Notes: generated from the letters alone by a model not told the origin. A stretch of DNA of 64,000 nucleotides from Streptomyces sp. NBC_00878 (GCF_026341515.1 NZ_JAPEOK010000001.1:5580001-5644000); one strand, 5' to 3'. Positions 25,576 to 34,011 are shown, counted from the stretch's first letter. Numbers and translations are program-made.

Positions 25576-27266
25576 ACTTGCCCCCTGGCGGCGAACCGGT
25601 CGCGCATCACACGTTTCAGGACCTTGCCGGTCGCGCCCTTGGCGACGTCGTCGGGCTTCATCCGCAGGGCCCGGGTCACCGGCGGGAACCCGGCGCGTAC
25701 GAGAACGGCGTTGACCCGCGCGGTCCACACCTCCTCGTCGCTTCCCTTGTCGCCCTGCTCGTCGGTGAGTTGGAGCAGCGCGTACGCCTCGGCCTCGCCG
25801 TCGCCGTCCCAGTCCGCCCGTACGCCCTCGGGGGCCACCCCGACGACCGTGCAGTCGGCCAGCTCGGGCAGCTCCCGCAGGAGGAGTTCCTCGGTGCGGG
25901 TGCTGAACAGGATCCCGTCGCGGGTGCGGACGGCGTCCGGTGCCCGGTCGAGGTGGTAGAAGTTGCCCTCCTCGTCCTGCTGGGCGAGGTCCCCGGTGAG
26001 CCAGTAGCCGCCCAGCCGCATCCGGTTCCAGGTCAGCGAGTCGTTCCAGTAACCGGGCGTGAGAGTGGGCGACTTGAGGCCGAGGCGGCCGATCCGGCCG
26101 GGCGGCAGCGGGGTGCCGTCCTCGGCGAGTACGGCGGCCTCGGCGAAGCTGATCGGCTTGCCGACACAGCGCGAGTAGGCCGAGGTGTCCTTGGTATGCC
26201 GGTTGTGGAAGACGGAGTACCCGGCCTCCGAGGAGCCGAGCCCGTCCACGAACACCGAACCCTCGACGCGTACGCGCCGCAGGTCCTTGCCCATCGTCTG
26301 GTGACTGCCGTGCTGGACGAGGGCCCGGATGTGCGCCTCGTGCGCGGCGTCCCCGGTGTTGAACCACACCTGCACGCTCGACAGGTCACGGTCCGCCAGC
26401 GCCTCGGCGGCCATCTCGCCGAAGGTCCCGGCGAAGGCCAGCACGGTGGTCGGCCGGAACTCCTCGATGGCGTCCAGTACTTGGCTGCCCCGCTGGCTGG
26501 AGAGCAGCTTGATGTCCGTGCGCAGCAGCAGGCAGTACAGCAGCGTCGCCACCATGGCGTTGTGCGCGCCCGGCAGCCCCACCAGCGTGCGTGCCATGTC
26601 GGTGCCGGTGGAGTAGCGGAGCCGGTGCAGCTGCGCGTACATCAGCGTCCGGTGGGTGTGCGGAACTCCCTTGGGCATCCCGGTGGTTCCGGAGGAGTGC
26701 GAGATGAGCACCGGGTCGGTGGGGTCGTGCCGGTACGGATACGAGGGCGGCAGCGAGGCGCGGTGCTCCGGACGGATGTCCCCGGCGGTGACACAGAAGC
26801 GGAGCCCTTCCGCCGCCGCGGCCCCTTTCGCCACCTCCGTTGGCGACAGCACGTCATGGTGCTCGCGGTCCGTGAAGGCGCCGACCGCGCCCTGCCGTCG
26901 TACGTACTCCCGGGCGGTTTCCGGAGGCAGATTGCCGTTGACGAACGACGGGACGGCGCCGAGGGCCGTCAGCGCCAGGAAGTTCACCGCGAACTCGGCG
27001 CTGGAGTAGGAGTGGATGGCGACCGGGTCGCGCGGGCGCACGCCCTGGGCGGTGTACCAGCCCGCGTAGGTCTCGACCGCCTCGTTCAGTTGCCCGAGCG
27101 TCAGCGTCTCGGGACGGCTGCCGTCCGGCGCCTGCCAGCCGCCGTCCGTCCACAGCACGGGTTCGTCGAGCGTGCGGCCGTACGCGGTCAGCCGCTCCAG
27201 TACGTTGCCGGCGCCGAGTTCGGTGTCGGAGCAGATCCGCGCCCGCTCCTGCCTACTGATGAGCAT
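25572..27266 (-). CDS. AMP-dependent ligase, candidate ATP-dependent diazotase (CreM-like)
   Basis: 564 residues, complete ANL-family enzyme: P-loop ISHSSGTTGMPKGV (188-201), DGLGSSEAGYS as the A5 region, GYWLTGDLA and the C-terminal lysine segment KGATGKVLKRVM. The operon has a second ligase better suited to loading the starter, and it encodes CreE and CreD. I therefore infer that this one activates nitrite with ATP to diazotise an aromatic amine, as described for CreM of cremeomycin and related ligases. Its start overlaps the chain-length-factor gene by 14 bases. Alternative: an ordinary acyl-CoA/acyl-ACP ligase. Confidence 0.8.
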   Translation of the reverse strand: MLISRQERARICSDTELGAGNVLERLTAYGRTLDEPVLWTDGGWQAPDGSRPETLTLGQLNEAVETYAGWYTAQGVRPRDPVAIHSYSSAEFAVNFLALTALGAVPSFVNGNLPPETAREYVRRQGAVGAFTDREHHDVLSPTEVAKGAAAAEGLRFCVTAGDIRPEHRASLPPSYPYRHDPTDPVLISHSSGTTGMPKGVPHTHRTLMYAQLHRLRYSTGTDMARTLVGLPGAHNAMVATLLYCLLLRTDIKLLSSQRGSQVLDAIEEFRPTTVLAFAGTFGEMAAEALADRDLSSVQVWFNTGDAAHEAHIRALVQHGSHQTMGKDLRRVRVEGSVFVDGLGSSEAGYSVFHNRHTKDTSAYSRCVGKPISFAEAAVLAEDGTPLPPGRIGRLGLKSPTLTPGYWNDSLTWNRMRLGGYWLTGDLAQQDEEGNFYHLDRAPDAVRTRDGILFSTRTEELLLRELPELADCTVVGVAPEGVRADWDGDGEAEAYALLQLTDEQGDKGSDEEVWTARVNAVLVRAGFPPVTRALRMKPDDVAKGATGKVLKRVMRDRFAARGQV

Positions 27267-28227
27267 GGGTCTCCGTCTCGTTCCTCGCGTTGGTCGTTGC
27301 GTTGGGTCTTGCGTTGGCCCTTGCTTCGGTGTCGGTGGCGAGGAGGAACGCGGGCGCGCGTGGCTCGGTCACCAGGAGGCGGCTGCCGCCGTCCCGCACC
27401 AGCCGCCGGTGGACGGCGACCAGGTCGAACAGTCCCTGGATGTCACCGGGCCGCCCGCTCGCGACGGAACCGCTGTCGATATCGGCGTCGGTTTCGGGAT
27501 GGGTTTCGGGATGGGCATCGGCGTCGTAGGTCTCGCTCGACCGGACCGACACGGGCGCGTCGGCGCCGGGACGGCCGAGCAGTACGGCCGCGGCCAGCCC
27601 GGCGGACGCGGGAAGGGCGGGGACCGGGTCCGGGTCCGGGTCCGGGACCGGGTCCGAACGACCGCCGCCACCGGCCAACTCCTCGTACGCGGCGGCCAGT
27701 CGCTCGCTGCCCCCCAGCTCCACGCCCACCACCAGGACCCGGTCGACCTCCGGGTCCTCCAGGAGCAGATCGGCCATGGCGAGCAGTTCGGTCACCGGGT
27801 CGTCGAGGGTGGAGAGGCTGAACATCTGCCCGGTGATCCCGAACTCCCGGCTCAGATAGCCCAGTACGGAGTTGGGGGTGGCCTGCATGAACAGCAGCGG
27901 GTTGTGGACCCGCCCGGAGACCATGCGCCGGCTGGCCAGGTCCGCGGTGGTGGTGTCACCCGTCGTACTGGCCAGCGCGACGGCGGTACGGGAGCCTCCC
28001 CCACTCTCGGCTTCGCTCGACCGGGAGGTGCCCCCATCGGGCCGTTCGGCGAGGCACTGCCGGGCGGCCTCGTACGCCAGCGGGCTGAAGGCCGACTCCA
28101 CGAAGCCGGGGAGCCTCGGCAGCGGGATGTCGTCGTCGCGCCCGGTGCCGTGGGTGGCGGTGCCGGTGGCGAGGATGCCGAGGGACGAGCGCAGCACGGT
28201 CTTGTGGCCGTTCTCGGTCGGGGTCAC
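27253..28227 (-). CDS. short ketosynthase-like chain length factor
   Basis: 324 residues from a GTG overlapping the ketosynthase stop. It matches the N-terminal thiolase half of a ketosynthase (GILATGTATHG, RMVSGRVHNPLLFMQATPNSVLGYLSREFG), but the nucleophile position reads FSLSTLDDP with no cysteine, and the C-terminal His motifs are absent. This is how chain length factors of highly reducing type II PKS look. A dispersed repeat (27998-28039) has been inserted in frame, encoding DGGTSRSSEAESGG (64-77); a DPDPDPVP repeat lies near residue 200. Confidence 0.85.
   Translation of the reverse strand: MTPTENGHKTVLRSSLGILATGTATHGTGRDDDIPLPRLPGFVESAFSPLAYEAARQCLAERPDGGTSRSSEAESGGGSRTAVALASTTGDTTTADLASRRMVSGRVHNPLLFMQATPNSVLGYLSREFGITGQMFSLSTLDDPVTELLAMADLLLEDPEVDRVLVVGVELGGSERLAAAYEELAGGGGRSDPVPDPDPDPVPALPASAGLAAAVLLGRPGADAPVSVRSSETYDADAHPETHPETDADIDSGSVASGRPGDIQGLFDLVAVHRRLVRDGGSRLLVTEPRAPAFLLATDTEARANARPNATTNARNETETHAHQ
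27998..28039. repeat. repeat core inside the chain-length-factor gene
   Basis: A 42-base copy of the same cccccactctcggcttcgct core found at 29120-29160 and (inverted) at 30198-30238, with a diverged right half (gaccgggaggtgccccc). It keeps the reading frame and adds about 14 residues. Confidence 0.8.
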
Positions 28228-29528
28228 GGCCGCTCCAGGACGAGTGCGGTGTTGGCGCCCCCGAAGGCGGCGTTGACGGTGAGGGCCCGGCGGGCGTCGG
28301 TCCGGCGCGGCTCGTTCGGCACGTAGTCGAGGTCGCACTCCGGGTCGGGCGCGGTGAATCCGGCGGTCGGCGGCAGGACACCGTCCGTCAGGGCCAGCAT
28401 CGTGATGACGAACTCCACGACGCCCGCCGCCTCCAGGAGGTGGCCGGTGGTGCTCTTGGTGGAGCTGACCGGTATCGACTCGGCCCGCTCCGGGAATGCG
28501 GCCCGCAGTCCGCGGGTCTCGGCACCGTCGTTGTACTTGGTGCCGGTGCCATGGGCGTTGACGTAGCCGAGGGCCGCGCCGTCCGGGTCGCCCGCGAGCC
28601 GCATCGCCTGCCGGGCCGCGCGGGCCAGCCCGACGCCCTCCGGGTGCGGCTGGGCGATGTGGTGGGCGTCCGAGGCCGCGCCCCACCCCACCACGCTCGC
28701 CAGCGGCGGGGCACCGCGGCGCCGGGCGTGCTCGGCGGACTCCAGCACGACGACCGCCACACCGTCGCCGAGCAGCAGTCCACTGCGGTCGGCACTGAAC
28801 GGGCGCACCATGCCGTCGCGGGACAGCGCCCGCCCGGAGTCGAACTTCCCGAAGGTCTCCTCCTCGACCAGGTATCCGCCCGCACAGACGGCCACATCGG
28901 TCCGACCGGAGGAGATCAGCCGGCACCCATGGATGATCGCGGCGGCGGAGGCAACACAGGCATTGGTGAAGGTAAGCCGAGGCCCAACCAACCCAAGCCT
29001 TCCGGCGAGCAGTTCGGCGAGGCGGGCGGGAACGGCGTCGGCAACGCGCTTGGTGTCGGTGGAGGTGCTGGGCATGGGCGTACCTAAAGGGGCGCGGGGC
29101 TGTGACATTTGCGGCTCCTCCCCCACTCTCGGCTTCGCTCGAGCGGGGGGACCCCCATCGTGGGCGCGACCAGCCACGACGGATCCGCAGCCGACATCCG
29201 ACCCGACACCCCGCCAATACCGCGTCACACTCGTGTGATCCCCGGCCACACCAAGCAGCACGGCCGCCTCAGCGCCGCGGCGCAGCCCCGCCATGTCAAG
29301 GGCCTCCTCCCCGCACCGCGCAAGCGCATACCGCAGGGCCCACCCCTCGACCGCGTCGGGCCCATCAGCCGCGGCCCCCGCCATCGCCGTACGGTACGGC
29401 CCGGTATCGAACCGAGTCGTGGCCGCGAACGACGGAACCCCCGCAAAGACCCCGCGCCGCAAGGCATCACCCCCCGTACCGAACGCGGTACGCACACCGA
29501 ACCCGGTGACGGTCACCTCACCGCTCAC
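28224..29528 (-). CDS. type II PKS ketosynthase with repeat insertion
   Basis: 434 residues; GTG at 29528 chosen (GGAGG 12 bases upstream; GTGs at 29537 and 29516 are alternatives). KAS II-like catalytic residues are all present: Cys191 (TNACVASAAAI), His326 (NAHGTGTKYND), Lys358 and His363 (STKSTTGHLLEAAG). Residues about 109-148, rich in Pro/Arg/Gly (PPARAKPRVGEEP), are encoded by a dispersed repeat inserted in frame between the nucleotide stretch GDHTSVTRYWRG and the helix before the active-site Cys; this also brings an in-frame TTA (codon 148). Expected to extend an aryl starter with malonyl units, paired with the downstream chain length factor. Confidence 0.9.
   Translation of the reverse strand: MSGEVTVTGFGVRTAFGTGGDALRRGVFAGVPSFAATTRFDTGPYRTAMAGAAADGPDAVEGWALRYALARCGEEALDMAGLRRGAEAAVLLGVAGDHTSVTRYWRGVGSDVGCGSVVAGRAHDGGPPARAKPRVGEEPQMSQPRAPLGTPMPSTSTDTKRVADAVPARLAELLAGRLGLVGPRLTFTNACVASAAAIIHGCRLISSGRTDVAVCAGGYLVEEETFGKFDSGRALSRDGMVRPFSADRSGLLLGDGVAVVVLESAEHARRRGAPPLASVVGWGAASDAHHIAQPHPEGVGLARAARQAMRLAGDPDGAALGYVNAHGTGTKYNDGAETRGLRAAFPERAESIPVSSTKSTTGHLLEAAGVVEFVITMLALTDGVLPPTAGFTAPDPECDLDYVPNEPRRTDARRALTVNAAFGGANTALVLERP
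29085..29205. repeat. dispersed repeat inserted in the ketosynthase gene
   Basis: Left arm aggggcgcggggctgtgaca plus tttgcggctcc, palindromic core 29120-29160, right arm gcgaccagccacgacgg with tccgcagccgaca. A second copy with identical arm order but an inverted core lies at 30146-30278. Confidence 0.85.
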
Positions 29529-29847
29529 CGGAACCACCTTCCTCCCCGCGGTCCGTCTGGGCGGCGCGCAGATAGTCGGTGAGCCGCCGCAGCGAGGTGA
29601 ACCCGGAGATGTCCTCGTAGGTGGGCTCGACGATCAGACCGAACCGCTCCTCCACCACGTGCAGCAGCCACACCAACCCGAGGGAGTCCAGGATGAGTTC
29701 GGTGTCCTCACCGAGATCGTCCGGCACCCCTGGAAAGATCTTGCGGTCCGCCAGCAGCTCGCGGACGGCGTCGGCGGTGAGGGGGAACTCCGCGGGGTCC
29801 CCCTCGCGCGCGTCGCGCGCATCGCTCGCGGTGGCCCCCGTACTCAT
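29518..29847 (-). CDS. acyl carrier protein
   Basis: 109 residues. Phosphopantetheine site LILDSLGLVWLLHVVEERFG with the Ser in DSL; preceded by VPDDLGEDTEL. The start overlaps the stop of the first carrier protein as ATGA, and its end overlaps the ketosynthase start region. Longer than a minimal ACP because of an acidic N-terminal extension (SDARDAREGD). One of two carriers in the operon; one probably holds the starter aryl unit and the other the growing chain. Confidence 0.92.
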   Translation of the reverse strand: MSTGATASDARDAREGDPAEFPLTADAVRELLADRKIFPGVPDDLGEDTELILDSLGLVWLLHVVEERFGLIVEPTYEDISGFTSLRRLTDYLRAAQTDRGEEGGSGER

Positions 29848-30119
29848 GCCTTCGCACCGCGTCGGACGACCTCGGCGACGAGGGAGCCGAGGGACAGGGA
29901 GGCCAGGGGCTCGATGTCGGTGTCCGGTATCTCCACACCGAACCGCGCCTCCAGCCGCAACGTGAGCTCGATCAGACTCAACGAGTCCAGGTCCAGCCCA
30001 CCGATGGTCACCGGACTCTCGTCCGTGATGCCGTCGCGGCTCATGATGATGTTCATCTCGTCGATGACCGTGCCCAGCACGAACTCACGGATCTCGTCTT
30101 CCAACGTTGACGTACTCAT
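29844..30119 (-). CDS. acyl carrier protein
   Basis: 91 residues from the ATG at 30119. Canonical ACP: GGLDLDSLSLIELTLRLEARFG contains the phosphopantetheine Ser, followed by VEIPDTDIEPLASL. First of two adjacent carriers; ATGA overlap to the next. The dispersed repeat at 30146-30278 lies just upstream and separates it from the ligase gene, the widest gap in the operon, so an internal promoter or processing point could exist there. Confidence 0.93.
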   Translation of the reverse strand: MSTSTLEDEIREFVLGTVIDEMNIIMSRDGITDESPVTIGGLDLDSLSLIELTLRLEARFGVEIPDTDIEPLASLSLGSLVAEVVRRGAKA

Positions 30120-30145
30120 GGTCAGCAAACTCCAGTAGAGGAAAT

Positions 30146-30278
30146 CAGGGGCGCGCCCCTTCAGGGGCGCGGGACTGTGACATCTGCGGCTCCGCCGCGA
30201 TGGGGGTCCCCCCGCTCGAGCGAAGCCGAGAGTGGGGGAGCGACCAGCCACAACGGGTCCGCAGTCAACAAACGACCG
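30146..30278. repeat. dispersed repeat, intergenic copy with inverted core
   Basis: Same outer arms as the copy at 29085-29205 (gggcgcgggactgtgacatc, and gcgaccagccacaacggg), in the same orientation, but the 41-base core (30198-30238) is the exact reverse complement of 29120-29160. The core can fold as a hairpin. Confidence 0.85.
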
Positions 30279-30290
30279 GCCGACCCCGCC

Positions 30291-31802
30291 TCACCCGGCG
30301 GCGCGCTCCCGAAGCGCATCGGCCTGGCGCAAAAGCTTCCCGTTGGACGTACGAGGCAACGCATCCAACAGCCGCACCACCCGCGGCAACTTGTAGTCGG
30401 CGAGCCGCTCCCGACACCACCGCAGCAACTCCTCGGCGGAAGGATCCCCGCCCTCGGCGGAAGACCCGGCGGCCGTCACGACATACGCCTCGGTCACGTC
30501 CTCGTGAACCACAACCGCCTGCTCAACCGCAGGATGCCCCCGCAGCACGTTCTCGACCTCGACGAGGTCCACCTTGAGGCCGCCGATCACGACAAGGGAG
30601 TCGGCCCGGCCGTGCACCCGCACCGCCCCGGTGCCGTCCACCGAGGCCCGGTCCCGGGTGTGCAGCCAGCCGTCCGCGTACTGCGTACCGCCGGAGTCGA
30701 AGAGATACGGGGACTCGTCGAGGGCGACGTCCAGTTCGCCCTGCCGCTCCCGGACCACCATGCCCGGTACGGCCCGGCCGACCGACGGCCGCAGCGTGCC
30801 GCCGACGTCCATGGCGACGACACCGCTCTCGGTGGTCCCGTAGGACTCGCCGACCGGCACCCCGTACCGCTCGGTGAACCGTGCCGCGACGTCCGGGGGC
30901 ATCAGTTCGCCGCCCGACACCGCGATGCGCAGGTCGGGCAGTTCGGGGGGATCGATGGCGGCGGCGAGGAGTTCGTAGTGCATCGGGACCCCGAACAGGG
31001 TGGTGATCCGGTGGTTCACCGCGGTCCGCAGGATGTCGCGGGCCGAGATCCGGGGCGCGAAGACGACGGAGACCCCGGCCGCCAGGGAGTACAGCAGCCC
31101 GGCGACCAGGCCGAAACTGTGCGCCGTCGAACTGAGCAGCAGCACGCGGTCGCCCTCACCCGGCATCCCGGGGATCCCGGCGAACCGGTCCACCTCGGCG
31201 GCGAGCGACCGCGCGGTCCGGCCGATCACTTTCGGCCGCCCGGTGGAGCCCGAGCTGAACTGGACCAGCCGGTGCCCGGTGGTGGCGGGCAGGCCGGTGC
31301 CACGGCACTCGGTGACGACCTCGTACTCGGGCCGGAAGCCGAACGTGGCCTGGACGTTGGAGCCCGCCCGGACCATGAACTGCGGCCGGCAGGACGCGCA
31401 GAGCGCCGCAACCTCGGCCGGTTTGAGCCGGAAGTCGAACAGTGCCACCTGGGCGCCCAGCCGCCACAGCGCGAGCAGCACCTCGACCTGGGTGAAGCTG
31501 GGCGGTGTCCGCAGGCCCACGGTGCTGCCGGGGCCGATGCCGTAACCGGCGAAGACGGCGGCCTGCTTGGCCACCCGCTCCCGTAACTCGCCCCGGCTGA
31601 CGGTCTCGTGTTGGTGTGTCAGATAGGGAAGCCTGTCGTCCCGCGCGTCGAACAGCCGCCGTACGAGGAAACCCATCCCGTCGTCGTCCACGGGACCACC
31701 GGACAGACCGTCTCCCGATGTGTCTCCCGATGTGCCTTCCGGTGTGTCTTCCGGTGTGTCCCTCGAGGTGTCTCTCAGAGGGTCTCTCAGCCCGCCGCCC
31801 AT
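30291..31802 (-). CDS. AMP-dependent acyl ligase, probable starter-unit (aryl) activating enzyme
   Basis: 503 residues; the ATG shares one base with the upstream stop (TGATG). Complete ANL motifs: QFSSGSTGRPKVIGR (181-195), GESYGTTESG, GRADSLVVIGGLKVDLVEVE and the C-terminal LPRTSNGKLLR with its catalytic lysine. The N-terminal 35 residues are a Thr/Asp repeat (DTSRDTPEDTPEGTSGDTSGD). Codon 73 is TTA (31584-31586). Between the aminohydroxybenzoate genes and the carrier proteins, it most likely loads 3-amino-4-hydroxybenzoate onto an ACP. Confidence 0.86.
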   Translation of the reverse strand: MGGGLRDPLRDTSRDTPEDTPEGTSGDTSGDGLSGGPVDDDGMGFLVRRLFDARDDRLPYLTHQHETVSRGELRERVAKQAAVFAGYGIGPGSTVGLRTPPSFTQVEVLLALWRLGAQVALFDFRLKPAEVAALCASCRPQFMVRAGSNVQATFGFRPEYEVVTECRGTGLPATTGHRLVQFSSGSTGRPKVIGRTARSLAAEVDRFAGIPGMPGEGDRVLLLSSTAHSFGLVAGLLYSLAAGVSVVFAPRISARDILRTAVNHRITTLFGVPMHYELLAAAIDPPELPDLRIAVSGGELMPPDVAARFTERYGVPVGESYGTTESGVVAMDVGGTLRPSVGRAVPGMVVRERQGELDVALDESPYLFDSGGTQYADGWLHTRDRASVDGTGAVRVHGRADSLVVIGGLKVDLVEVENVLRGHPAVEQAVVVHEDVTEAYVVTAAGSSAEGGDPSAEELLRWCRERLADYKLPRVVRLLDALPRTSNGKLLRQADALRERAAG

Positions 31803-33070
31803 CAGACTTCCTTGCAGAACTCGCCGATGGGCAGGCCCACATGGCGCTTGTCCGCGGCCAGATAGCCGAGCAACTCGTCACCCGTCTGCAACTCGGTGAC
31901 GTTGAGGACCTTCCCGCCCGGGCCGAGCACCCGTACGTGCCAGTCGTCCTGCACGGTGAGGCTGACCAGCCGGCCGTCCTCGGCGTGGGTACGGATCTCC
32001 AGCAGCGGCCTGGACTCCAGTTTGGCGCGCCCGACCACGACCCGCCGGGTGCGCCCGTCGGCGCCGACCGCGAGCAGGGCGCTGCCGGAACCGACCTCGC
32101 TCAGATAGCTGGTGCGGTTGTCGGGCCCGAGCGTGTACGAGTGCAGGGCACCGGCGTTGACCCGGAACGGCCTGGTCGGCATGTACGGCAGGGGGTGGGT
32201 CTCGCTGCAGCAGAGCACGAACCCGGAGGAGTACGAGCCGACGAGGATGCCCTCGTCCTCCTCGAAGTGCGAGCAGGTGTCGACGCAGACCCGGTCGCCG
32301 AGCCCGACGTGCCGGATGCTCTCCACGGTCAGTGTGGACAGCTCCAGTTGGGGCGTCGTGGCCTCCAACAGCCGTGCCAGCGCGAACACTTCGTCGGCGC
32401 TGCGGGGCGTGAACAGGATGCCGTCCGAGCCGCGTTCGAGGACGTCGAAGACGATGGCCGCCTCCTCCAGGCCGTCGACGACGGTCACCAGTTTGCCCTC
32501 GGCGGACTCGGCCGCGGCGAGCACGATCTCCAGCGGGATCTTGGTCGGGTCGGCGAAGTGGATGACGGTGTACGGCAGCACCATGGCGCCCGCGCAGGAC
32601 AGCGTCAGCGTGCGGTCGTCCCGTACGTCGATGAATCCGGAGACGGGCGTGCCGCCGGTACCGCCGGCGCTGCCGGTGCCGACGGCGGCTCGATGATCGG
32701 CGGCCAGGGCGTCCAGCTCATCCTGGGTGCCGAACTTCCGCAGGAGGACGTCGATTCCGGTGCCGACCGGGGAACTGCCCTTGCCGGAGGCCGGGTTGGT
32801 GTCCTTCGAGCCGCCGGTACCCTTCCCCTCCTTGTCGCCGGGCTTGTCACCAGGCCTGTCACCGGGCTTGTCGGCGGGCCTCTTCGCGGCGGCGGCCGCA
32901 ACCGAACCCCCCTCGGAGACGAGCACCCGCGTGACCGTCGGGGGCAGGGTCCCGAGTAACTCGGCGTCGGCGGCCACCACCCCGGCCATCCGGGCGTGAA
33001 TGGCCGCGTCCACCACCGCCTGGAGCTGCGGACGGGGGACTTCACGCAGATCGATCCATGCGAACCTCAT
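31802..33070 (-). CDS. 3-dehydroquinate synthase II-like, GriH-type aminohydroxybenzoate synthase
   Basis: 422 residues; ATGA overlap with the aldolase. Archaeal-type dehydroquinate synthase features: FAWIDLREVP at the start, GFIDVRDDRTLTLSCAGAMV, GDRVCVDTCSHFEEDEGILVG and NAGALHSYTLGPDNRTSYL. In Streptomyces such a gene beside a GriI-type aldolase makes 3-amino-4-hydroxybenzoic acid from the C7N aldol product. A Lys/Pro/Gly/Asp repeat insert (KPGDRPGDKPGDKEGKG) sits near residue 70. Codon 38 is TTA (32957-32959). Confidence 0.9.
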   Translation of the reverse strand: MRFAWIDLREVPRPQLQAVVDAAIHARMAGVVAADAELLGTLPPTVTRVLVSEGGSVAAAAAKRPADKPGDRPGDKPGDKEGKGTGGSKDTNPASGKGSSPVGTGIDVLLRKFGTQDELDALAADHRAAVGTGSAGGTGGTPVSGFIDVRDDRTLTLSCAGAMVLPYTVIHFADPTKIPLEIVLAAAESAEGKLVTVVDGLEEAAIVFDVLERGSDGILFTPRSADEVFALARLLEATTPQLELSTLTVESIRHVGLGDRVCVDTCSHFEEDEGILVGSYSSGFVLCCSETHPLPYMPTRPFRVNAGALHSYTLGPDNRTSYLSEVGSGSALLAVGADGRTRRVVVGRAKLESRPLLEIRTHAEDGRLVSLTVQDDWHVRVLGPGGKVLNVTELQTGDELLGYLAADKRHVGLPIGEFCKEV

Positions 33071-33903
33071 GCGACTCCTGCCACGATCGTCGAGTAATCA
33101 GCCATGTTCATGTCATTGGTGATGCTGTTGTCGTCGGGCGCGCCGGGACGGCCGTGCACGACCGCCGCGAGCCGGGACACCAGCGCGGCCGGGGAAGGGG
33201 ACGAGAAGATCCGGCGGCCGATGGCCAGCCCCCGGCAGCCGGTGGCCATCACGGCGGCGCCGTACTCGACGAGGTCGGAGCCGTCCGGCGGACCGCCGGC
33301 CGCGAGGACGGGGATGGGGCTGCCCGCCACCACCTCGGCCATCCGGTCGAGCGGCAGGGCGACGGAGGTCTTCACCATGTCCGCGCCCAGGTCGGCGGCG
33401 ACGTTGGCCAGATGGGCGAGGAGGTCGGGGTCGCGCGGGTCCTCGATACGGGGGCCGCGGGGGTAGACCATCGCGATCAGCGGCATGCCCCACGCGTCGC
33501 AGGAACGGGCCACCGCCCCCAGGTCGGCGAGCTGCTGTGCCTCGGTGTCCGAGCCGATGTTCACATGGACGCTGACCGCGTCCGCGCCGAGCCGCAGCGC
33601 CTCCTCGACATCGGCGACCAGCACCTTGGCGTGGACGTCGGCGGAGCGGGCGGTGCTGGCGCTCAGGTGCACCACCAGGGCGCAGCTCTTCAGGATGTCC
33701 GGCGGGAGGGCGCTCGCCCGCCCCTTGTGGACGATGATCCCGTCGGCTCCGCCGGCCACCAGTGCGCGCAGCAGGTCGTCCCACTTGTCGGCGGGGACGA
33801 TCGGGCCGTCCGAAACGCTGTGGTCGAGCGGTACGAGCAGGTGCCGGTCGTCACCCGCCAGCGAAAGTCTTCTTAAGCGTAATAGCTTGCCAGTTTTCAG
33901 CAT
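33067..33903 (-). CDS. GriI-like C7N aldolase (DhnA class I aldolase family)
   Basis: 278 residues, ATG at 33903. DhnA-type barrel: [45 protein letters not shown], and [11 protein letters not shown] with the Schiff-base lysine region. It condenses aspartate semialdehyde with dihydroxyacetone phosphate in 3,4-AHBA biosynthesis in the characterised Gri system. First gene of the operon. Codons 8 and 10 are TTA (33880-33882, 33874-33876), accompanied by CTA and tandem AGA, an unusual start for this genome. Confidence 0.91.
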   Translation of the reverse strand: MLKTGKLLRLRRLSLAGDDRHLLVPLDHSVSDGPIVPADKWDDLLRALVAGGADGIIVHKGRASALPPDILKSCALVVHLSASTARSADVHAKVLVADVEEALRLGADAVSVHVNIGSDTEAQQLADLGAVARSCDAWGMPLIAMVYPRGPRIEDPRDPDLLAHLANVAADLGADMVKTSVALPLDRMAEVVAGSPIPVLAAGGPPDGSDLVEYGAAVMATGCRGLAIGRRIFSSPSPAALVSRLAAVVHGRPGAPDDNSITNDMNMADYSTIVAGVA

Positions 33904-33997
33904 GGGTAATGCGCCTTCCCAGCCCGGAGGCCGCATTTAAGAAAGCCGAACCGCGACATCCTGTTGCGGTCTCCATGTCCGAAAAACGATGGTTGTA

Positions 33998-34011
33998 GAA
34001 CTTTCAAGTTC
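33998..34011. promoter_or_regulatory. candidate operator palindrome upstream of the biosynthetic operon
   Basis: GAACTT-TC-AAGTTC, about 95 bases upstream of the aldolase start, in the divergent promoter region. Six-base arms with a two-base centre; no regulator identified. Confidence 0.4.

Noticed and set aside
29085..30278. The dispersed repeat as an insertion sequence
   Set aside because: No transposase frame or target-site duplication; a non-coding repeat about 120 bases long.
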